From Pyricularia pennisetigena (Eukaryota > Ascomycota > Sordariomycetes > Magnaporthales > Pyriculariaceae), in the NCBI RefSeq assembly GCF_004337985.1, contig NW_021940922.1, positions 1,209,382-1,273,381 on the forward strand: 64,000 nt of DNA. Reading direction: 5' to 3'. Below the pieces are notes generated by a model. It saw only the letters and a list, made by a program, of their open reading frames with translations, had not been told where the DNA came from and searched no databases. Positions 57,871 to 64,000 of the stretch are shown here, piece by piece (within the stretch, counting starts at the first letter, position 1; the number at the start of each line of letters is the position of its first letter). The translations under genes were made by a program, and so were the position numbers.

Positions 57871-57942
57871 GGATGGTTACACGGATGGTTACACGGATGG
57901 TTATACGGATGGTTATACTGATAGTTACACGGATAGTTATAT
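57871..57942 (+). repeat. 12-bp minisatellite encoding DGYT repeats
   Basis: Six units of GGATGGTTACAC with minor variants, in frame as (DGYT)n then (DSYT)n. It lies immediately upstream of the hAT dimerisation region. Confidence 0.9.
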
Positions 57943-58590
57943 TGGTATATATATTAATTCTCGATTATTTACTGCAATTATAAAAAACGATAATAACATT
58001 CTTAACTGGTGCGCTATCCATAAAACCAAATTCCCGGAATTCGCCCAAATCGCCCGCGATATTTTAGCTATTCCTGCTGCTTCCACTTTTATTAAGCGGT
58101 TATAATTATGGTTAGGCAAATCGATTACCTTTTACCAATTTTCGTCAACCTTATCGGCAGTCCGGGACCGTGCTATTATTTACGCTTCGATTAAAGAAAA
58201 ATTATTTTTTTAATCGGTATTAACACTTTTATCGTATATAAAGAATTTATTTCCCCGGAAAACAAAAAAGCTGAAAACGACCGTTTTAAGGAATTTACTG
58301 GGTTCGTGTACAATTTGGGGGAATTAAGCGAAAATTTAAATTCGGATAACGATAATTCTATTTAGGTAGCGGTTGCTAATACCCCAATCCGGGGAAATAT
58401 TAACCGTATACCCCCATTACTCGTTTCTAATTAAAAAGGGTTTTAACCTAACAAACTGTCAATAAAAACCCCATTTAGGGCAGTGAAACGGGTACGGGGT
58501 AATATCGTATATGGGCGTAATTCGAAAAACTCCCAATTGTAAAATAAAGGTTCAATATATTTATTTTCCTTTTTATATTTTATTTGCAAT

Positions 58591-58740
58591 CGTAGATTTA
58601 TATGATATTTAATTTATCATCGTGATTTTATATTTTATTTGATTTATTATCGTGATTTTATATTATATTTGATTTATTATCGTCATTTTATGTTATGGTT
58701 TATTTGTATTCGTCATTTTATATTATATTTTATTCTCAAA
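58591..58740. repeat. 30-bp tandem repeat, five units
   Basis: Units start at 58591, 58621, 58651, 58681 and 58711 (CGTGATTTTATATT(T/A)TATTTGATTTATTAT), within the right end of the hAT element. Confidence 0.88.
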
Positions 58741-58829
58741 TGTAAATTGGATTTTATTTGTAATTGTGATTTTACCTATAATTCAAAAAAAAATTATAAG
58801 TATAAATATGCAAAATTTGTAATTTTACG

Positions 58830-58989
58830 GGTTCTCCCACGGGGGCCCGCGGGTTGCCAAGAAAACCCGTGTACGGTTTTGGGCCGGGCCGGGCCCCCCC
58901 ACAAAAAATTCAACCCACCCACGGGTTGGCCGCCCCACCGATTTGGGCTGCCACGGGCCCCCGTGGGGGGGTTTTGGAATGCCTTAGTC
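58830..58989. repeat. GC-rich subterminal and terminal region of the hAT element
   Basis: Very GC-rich (CACGGGGGCCCGCGGG, GGGCCGGGCCGGGCC) in an AT-rich surround, ending in the inverted terminus GGTTTTGGAATGCCTTAGTC at 58989. It lies 1-4 bp from the stop codon of the adjacent terpene synthase gene. Confidence 0.7.
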
Positions 58990-58990
58990 T

Positions 58991-61480
58991 TCAGGCAGCC
59001 ATAGGCACAAGGTTGAGGACGTGCGCCACGAAGCGGCCCATTAAAGCTTCGAACTTCTCGTGCGTACCCGAGATGCCGCTACCGTTGATGGCAGGTTGGT
59101 CTACAGCGTGACCATTGGTGCTTGCCGTGTGAGACTCCTCCAACTGGGGAGTTTGTTTGACAACGGCATCCATGAGCTGGCGCAGCTCCAACACGTCTGG
59201 GATGGCGGACGGGACACCGGCCTTGCAGAGCTGGTTGTCTCGAGCGCTCTGCAACGAGCTGAGCATCATTTCGTACAACCGCGCGGTCGGCAGATACGAG
59301 TGGCTTGTGTTGTTAAAATTGACCCATGTGAAGGGGATCATGTCGAGGCACTTGTCGTCGGCCGATTTTAACTCATCACAGTGGTCCCGCAGGAGCGGCA
59401 CAAAAAGACTGGACTCGAGCAGCGACGCCTTGAGCTTCCACTCGGGTATATCGGAAATCAGGGGCGTCTTCTTGAGAATTTCCATGTAAATTTGGAACTT
59501 GGGCTCGGACAAGGGCATCACAGCATCGAGTCCGACGCCCGTGCCCTTGCGTCCCTGGGCACGCGCGTTAAGTGCCGCAAGCTCGTACGCCTCCGCAACA
59601 AACGCGACGCGGTACGCCGCCTTGGATGTCCAGCTTTGCTCGCCGGACCCGACCTTTCGCGTTTCGAGGAAGCGGGCCCCGCGGTCGATGGCGGTCTGGA
59701 GCTGGCCAGAAATGCCTTCAAAAAGGCTACATTTTTGCGCCACGGCCAACGCGAGGATCGCGTACGAGGTCTGCTCGGGCAAGCTTTCCCAGGAGCCGTT
59801 CTCGTCCTGTTCCAGCAGCGTGCGAAGGCATGATTGAAACAAACAAATGCGGGCGCGCCAGAGAAGATTTTGGCCGGTGGTTTCGAGCAAGGCATTGCTA
59901 TTGTCCAAATGGTAGAGGAGTTCGGTAAATGCCTCGATCATTAGCATTGTTGGGTATATGTAACTCAAATGCTGTATTGTAAAGTGGTTAGTCAAAAGGA
60001 CCTAATGTAGTTGATGGCAGGACCGAAACCGGGTTCTACTCACCCACTTGTCTCTAACACGGCCTTGGCTAGTCCACCAATATTCGCAAATAAAAGTTGA
60101 CGTTTTTGTTATTTGCGGGTAATACTGAGAAACGTTTGGCTGCCGCAGCAAGGCGAGAAGAACGTGGCAGTTGGAAGTTAGGCTGGGGTCGCGTTCGGAA
60201 CCGAATGTGGTAAAATGATGACGCCCCTCGAAAACTTTAATCATCTGGTTTGGGGAAATATGGCGACCCATCAAGCTCAAAGCTATTAGCCCTTTGGCCG
60301 TATCATCCGCGTCCGGGACGCGAGGAGCTGGGTTAAGTCAGCAAACCAGGTGGACTTTTGTGTGTTTGAAAATATTATACTAGTATTTTTTTTTTTTTAT
60401 TAAAAAAAAGGAAAAAAAAAGAACTTACCAAAACCAATAATTCCGCCATCTTGTTCAAATCCCGCTTCGAGGTAATCGGCTATTATACGTAGCTCGTTTG
60501 GACCTAAATCTTCAACGGAAAATCCGCTCTGCAGGAGTGTTACAACTGACTATATTATTGTTAGCGAGCTTGGACGGTGTAGAATCCCTGTTGGCAAAAA
60601 AAAACGGAAGAGAAAAATACAAGAAAAGAAAAACATAACTTACCCAGCTGTATTCAAAGTACGATGTCGGGAAAGTCCCCGGCACGCCTCCATCGCCATG
60701 GCCCGAGCCGGCCTTTACAACATGCCGCAAAAAACCTTCGGCCTCGTCATCCCACACCGACGCGTATATTAGATACACGGCTGTAGATGAAGGCGAAGCC
60801 ATCATGGACCCTTGCCAGAGGTGGCCGGAAACGCGGTCAAAATCGATTTTACCGATAAAAGCCTCAAGCGAATGGGCGGCCGTGGAAACTTTCCGTTCGT
60901 ACAAATACTCGGGTTTAAAACAGGCCATTTTGGCGTCATACATGTTTTGAAGGGCGGCTTGGGCGGGAAATTGAAATTTTATATTCGGATCCTCCTGTTC
61001 GAGGTAAGTGAGCAGGGACGGCGTGATAATTTCGACGCCAATATGGTTGGTGCGCTGGGCGTCATCCCAGTTTTGCAGCTGATATTTTAGGGATTTCGTT
61101 GCCAGCACGATACGTTTGCGAATTTCGTCGGCGGATACGTCGTAAATTTGGAGAGGTTCCTTTAAATGCTTCAACAATGCGAGCAGGGCTGCCGCCGTTC
61201 CCAGCACGCCCGTTGTTTTGCTTTGGGGGTGATAGGCCCAGCTTCCATCTTCGGCCTGCGTTTTCACCAGATTATAAAAGCATTCTGGAAATAACCACTG
61301 CTTTTGACCGTCGATTTGTTTGGTAACCATGGCCACCCAGGCCGTGTTATATGGCTCACAGCTAGCCGTGCTGAAGGAATATCTTTCATGGCTGATGCTG
61401 GATAGTCTTCTAATAACGTCTTTGGCAGATGAAGCTAGGCTCGGAGCTGCGCTGGATGCTTTTGGTTGTGTTCCGCTCAT
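58991..61480 (-). CDS. Diterpene synthase, class II (copalyl-diphosphate-synthase type), class I domain degenerate and truncated
   Basis: Four exons (61480-60644, 60549-60429, 60327-60044, 59971-58991) give 740 residues. Introns are GT-AG, keep phase and have CTAAC/CTGAC-like branch sites. The protein follows fungal bifunctional CPS/KS enzymes, which cyclise geranylgeranyl diphosphate. Landmarks are CEPYNTAW (41-48), QWLFPECF (61-68), EDGSW (77-81), MMASPSSTAVYL, WDDEAEGF, the class II acid motif DADD (325-328, at 60313-60302), DKW, YIYPTMLMIEAF and IPFTW (about 626). At about 659, where CPS/KS enzymes have the class I DExxE-type motif, the sequence is DNQLC. The protein stops about 80 residues later, whereas CPS/KS enzymes run to about 950. 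The stop codon lies within a few bases of the hAT terminus at 58989. Prediction: class II cyclase only, or a dying gene. No RIP-type stops are present. ATG 61480 has A at -3. Confidence 0.85.
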
Positions 61481-62966
61481 CTTTGAAAGCTGATTTGTCT
61501 GAAGAGGAGCCTGTGTCTAATATTTCAAACTGGGGTTATGTTCAGACCACTTGATACTAGAATAACAACCACAACCTTGGAGCAGTTGTCGATCTTTTGG
61601 ATGGGATAATTTGTGATAGTGTCAAGCTGCGAGAGCAAACCTTGCTCGTTGAATAAAACAATAAGGCTACAATACAAAAGCCTGGATAAGAGGTCGGAGA
61701 AACATCTGCGGTTAAATAAGTTTGGCATCACAAGATGCAGTAGGTGGGGATGAAATCCACGCATAGATCGTCATGACTATTTGGTTTATCTGATAATTTA
61801 TCTAGATGTGTACGGCCACCTCAACCTCTGATCAGGCATTTATACCGTCATGGCCTTATCGCGGAAATGGAATGTAAACAAACCCACCTACAAATCACGA
61901 CAGTGGAATCCCTCCTTAGGTAGTCAGGTACACCGTTCCCGAGATTCTAAGGCAAGGGAGGGCATGCGGCCCAAGGCCAGCACGGCCATTTGCCATTACC
62001 CCCGATTTTGGATGTTGAAGCTTTCCATGTGAAATAGGTGCTAGTCAAGGATGCATTTACGAAGTTTGTGACACAGTGCAATGGAAACGGGTTTTGGGGT
62101 GAGTTGTATATCCATGTAAGGACAATTGCTTTGGAAGAGCGGCGTGACAAACTTAAAATTTATTCAACGTGGTGAGCTCACCATAGCCCTTGCTACTGTT
62201 CGAACCTGTCTCGCGTGCAACGTCGATTGAATCGTTAGTATATGCAAAGACGACATGAGAGTGGGTCGAGACTTCAGATGACATGATAACACATGTAGTG
62301 TCTAGCAGTACCTAAGTCCCTGATATTTTCCGGGGTTTAGTAACCTTATCCAATCCCTAGTCAGCCTATTGCAGAATATGTACAATACTCTAAGCTGACT
62401 CCTACGTATGAACTTCTCAGGGGTTGGCATGTGACATACTCAAAATTAACCAAGTCTGGACTAGTCTATCGAGCATCCGTAATATTAGCCGAGGAACAAA
62501 TCCTTCCCTACCTTTGCAAATTGTATGTTTAAATTAATCTGGGCCAAATTTACTACCAGATCTGGCGACCTTCACCCACTACCCTGGACTTGCTAACAAT
62601 TTTACTAGGGTAGGACTTTTGAAGCCAGAAGGAAACCTTAAATGTCCGCCTTGACAAAAAATTCAAGCCGATCCCGCAAAGTTATCATCCAATATTCCCG
62701 TGCCGGGGCCCAATGCTGGGCAATGCCAACAGATTGTACCCTGCTACGGGGGTGCTTCTGTTTTAGTCAGACCTGACAAAGAAACCAATAAACATTGCGG
62801 TGTGACTTGAGGTTGTGTTGACCGAAGAGACTCTCATACTATCAACGTGTATTTGAAACCCAAAAAGAAAGAAAAAAGAAAAAAAAAAGCACAAGAGGGT
62901 GGATGTCCACACTACCTTGATCAGTATCCAGTTTGAAAAAACACCACAATAATAGGCTCAATCGCT
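61481..62966. promoter_or_regulatory. Shared intergenic region between two divergent diterpene synthase genes
   Basis: This 1,486-bp stretch separates two start codons pointing away from each other and so must hold both promoters. No convincing protein is encoded in it. A purine-rich tract (62865-62893) precedes the right gene by about 75 bp. Co-regulation is plausible from the layout, but I cannot identify a specific operator. Confidence 0.6.
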
Positions 62967-64000
62967 ATGCCCCACACGACAGATGTCGACCTAGAAGCCG
63001 CAAGCTTATGCCGGCATTTGTTGGATAGCTACAGCCCTGATCACGGCGCAGGATTCATAACACCGAGCGTATACGATACGGCCTGGTTAGGGCTGGTCAA
63101 AAAAGGGAATGCCAACGGACAGCAGCAATGGCTTTTCCCAGAGTGCTTCCAATATCTCCTTGATACGCAGTTGGCCGATGGTGGCTGGCAGGCGTACTCT
63201 CGGGTGGACGGCATTCTCAACACGGCGGTATCGCTGCTGGCCCTTCGCCGCCATGCCTCTGAGCCGCTGCAAATCGCAAGCCCGCCGGCAGCAGATGTTA
63301 ATGGTCGGGTTGAACGGGCAACGGCTGCCTTGCAGGCCATGTTAAATGCGTGGGAGGTGGCGGAGACGGTGGAGGAGACGACACACTTCGCCTACGAAAC
63401 CATAGTACCAACTTTACTGCGCCTTTTGGAAGATGAAGGGATTCCATTCGAGTTCCAGGGCAAAGCTGCCCTATTGGAAATGCGCGGGGCAAAAATGGCG
63501 GCTTTCAATCCAGAAAATCTTTATGGAAAGACGAAAATCCCAGCCATTCACCACCTCGAAGCATTCCTGGGCCAAATCGACTACAGCAAAGTTGCACACC
63601 ACAAGGTTGGTGGTGGTTTCATGGGGTCGCCTTCTTCGACGGCGGCTTATTTGGTTGGGTTACCAAATGCAGCATGGGATGACGAGGCGGAGGGGTATTT
63701 GTTCAAGGTTTTGGCCAAGGCGGGTGGGAAATGTGTGCCGAGTGCATCACCCTCCATCGACTTTGAGTCTTTATGGGTATGATAATATTTGACCCTAGGC
63801 TCCCAACAACCTCTGCCATAACTGACATGCAGCCAAAGATACTATCGGCCTTGTTGCAAGCCGGATTTTCGGAAACGCAGCTAGGCTCGGCGGCGATAGA
63901 CGTTGCTGAAGTGCTGGACCGAGCATTTGAAGCGGGAAGCGCCGCCGTTGGATTTGGTGTGTCGCAATTTGCCCTAACCGAGAGGAACATGTATGCTAAC
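62967..64000 (+). CDS. Diterpene synthase (CPS/KS family), 5' part, runs off the window
   Basis: Exon 1 is 62967-63776 (270 codons) and exon 2 is 63833-63956. A second intron starts GTGTGT at 63957 and is still open at the window end, where a TGCTAAC branch-site-like sequence lies. Landmarks are SVYDTAW (34-40), QQWLFPECF (53-61), DGGW (71-74), FMGSPSSTAAYL and WDDEAEGYL. Exon 2 (ILSALLQAGFSETQLG.., ending AVGF) corresponds to the segment just before the class II DxDD motif, which should open exon 3 outside the window. Both intron positions and phases (0 after Trp, 1 after GF) equal those of the minus-strand paralogue, so the two arose by duplication. Whether it is bifunctional, and which diterpene skeleton it makes, cannot be decided here. 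Confidence 0.88.

Larger units (their letters stand above)
54779..58230 (+). pseudogene. hAT-family transposase, RIP-decayed, interrupted by a solo LTR
   Basis: Reading starts at ATG 54779 (MDTASPIPEISIEKLV). After the insertion at 55070-55735 a BED-type zinc finger is readable near 55840-55970: IWQYYR, LICKKCLQILKHP, KTSIMEPV. The catalytic core starts near 56410 with LWTDGW, then HVFGGIMAANIDSNW, as in hAT DDE domains. The C-terminal dimerisation domain is clear at about 58000-58105: NWCAIHKTKFPEFAQIARDI, then LAIPAASTFIKRL. A 12-bp minisatellite (57871-57942) lies just before it. Multiple stops preclude function. Confidence 0.78.
50193..58989 (+). mobile_element. Large hAT-type DNA transposon, RIP-decayed
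   Basis: The ends CAGTAAGGCCTGCCAAAACCC (50193) and, in reverse complement, GACTAAGGCATTCCAAAACCC (58989) are imperfect inverted repeats. Both are followed inward by very GC-rich subterminal DNA (50210-50370 and 58830-58975), as in many Ac-like elements. A decayed hAT transposase lies at 54779-58230. The 8.8-kb span includes a tRNA-bearing solo LTR (55070-55730) and is long for a hAT element. Flanking 8-mers (GTTGTCTT, TTCAGGCA) do not match, so one end may have been rearranged. Confidence 0.7.

Noticed and set aside
59060..59928. Several long plus-strand frames over 59060-59928
   Set aside because: They are shadows of the minus-strand terpene synthase exon 4, whose frame carries the family motifs.
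61525..61764. 79-codon minus-strand frame in the terpene synthase intergenic region
   Set aside because: No domain or family resemblance. It lies in the shared promoter and is as long as chance frames there.
63041..63990. Minus-strand and other-frame open stretches over the right terpene synthase
   Set aside because: Antisense and frame-shifted shadows of 62967-63956.

Overview
This window looks like a chromosome segment of a filamentous ascomycete (Pezizomycotina). The reasons are short GT-AG introns with CTAAC/CTGAC branch sites, two fungal-type diterpene synthase genes, Fot1/pogo, Tc1, hAT and chromodomain Ty3 elements, and heavy RIP-like C-to-T/G-to-A decay. Almost all of 1-58,989 is AT-rich, stop-riddled, nested repeat DNA. 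From 58,990 to 64,000 base composition is balanced and the sequence is genic.

Layout. 1-5,903: decayed Ty3/chromodomain retrotransposon, split by an intact, undecayed Fot1/pogo element (1,811-3,668). 6,034-8,455: repeat fragments around an intron-containing gene for a secreted M35 (aspzincin)-like protein whose HExxH motif is lost. 8,758-16,879: nest of Tc1-like elements, an LTR family and a 1.8-kb inverted-terminal-repeat family (here called REP-M). 16,880-35,430: large decayed genes (Cys-rich protein, RecQ-like helicase, SNF2-like helicase, a DUF6589-like protein) punctured by solo LTRs. 35,464-39,491: REP-M copies, one holding a decayed pogo element. 39,492-47,456: second Ty3 copy on the minus strand, carrying two solo LTRs. 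47,457-58,989: inverted hAT ends and a long hAT element. 58,991-64,000: two divergently transcribed diterpene synthase paralogues sharing a 1.5-kb intergenic region.

Genes and their relation. The left terpene synthase keeps the class II DxDD motif, but its class I aspartate-rich motif reads DNQLC and its class I domain ends at the hAT boundary. It should therefore act, if at all, only as a class II (copalyl-diphosphate-type) cyclase. The right paralogue shares both visible intron positions and runs off the window, so its class I domain cannot be judged. If that domain is intact, the pair could split or share the two half reactions.

Most distinctive repeat: five ~660-bp solo-LTR-like insertions (TGTGA...TCACA ends, 5-bp target duplications) that each carry a tRNA-like module with pol III A and B boxes. 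All coordinates and family calls come from reading the sequence by eye. No database search was possible.
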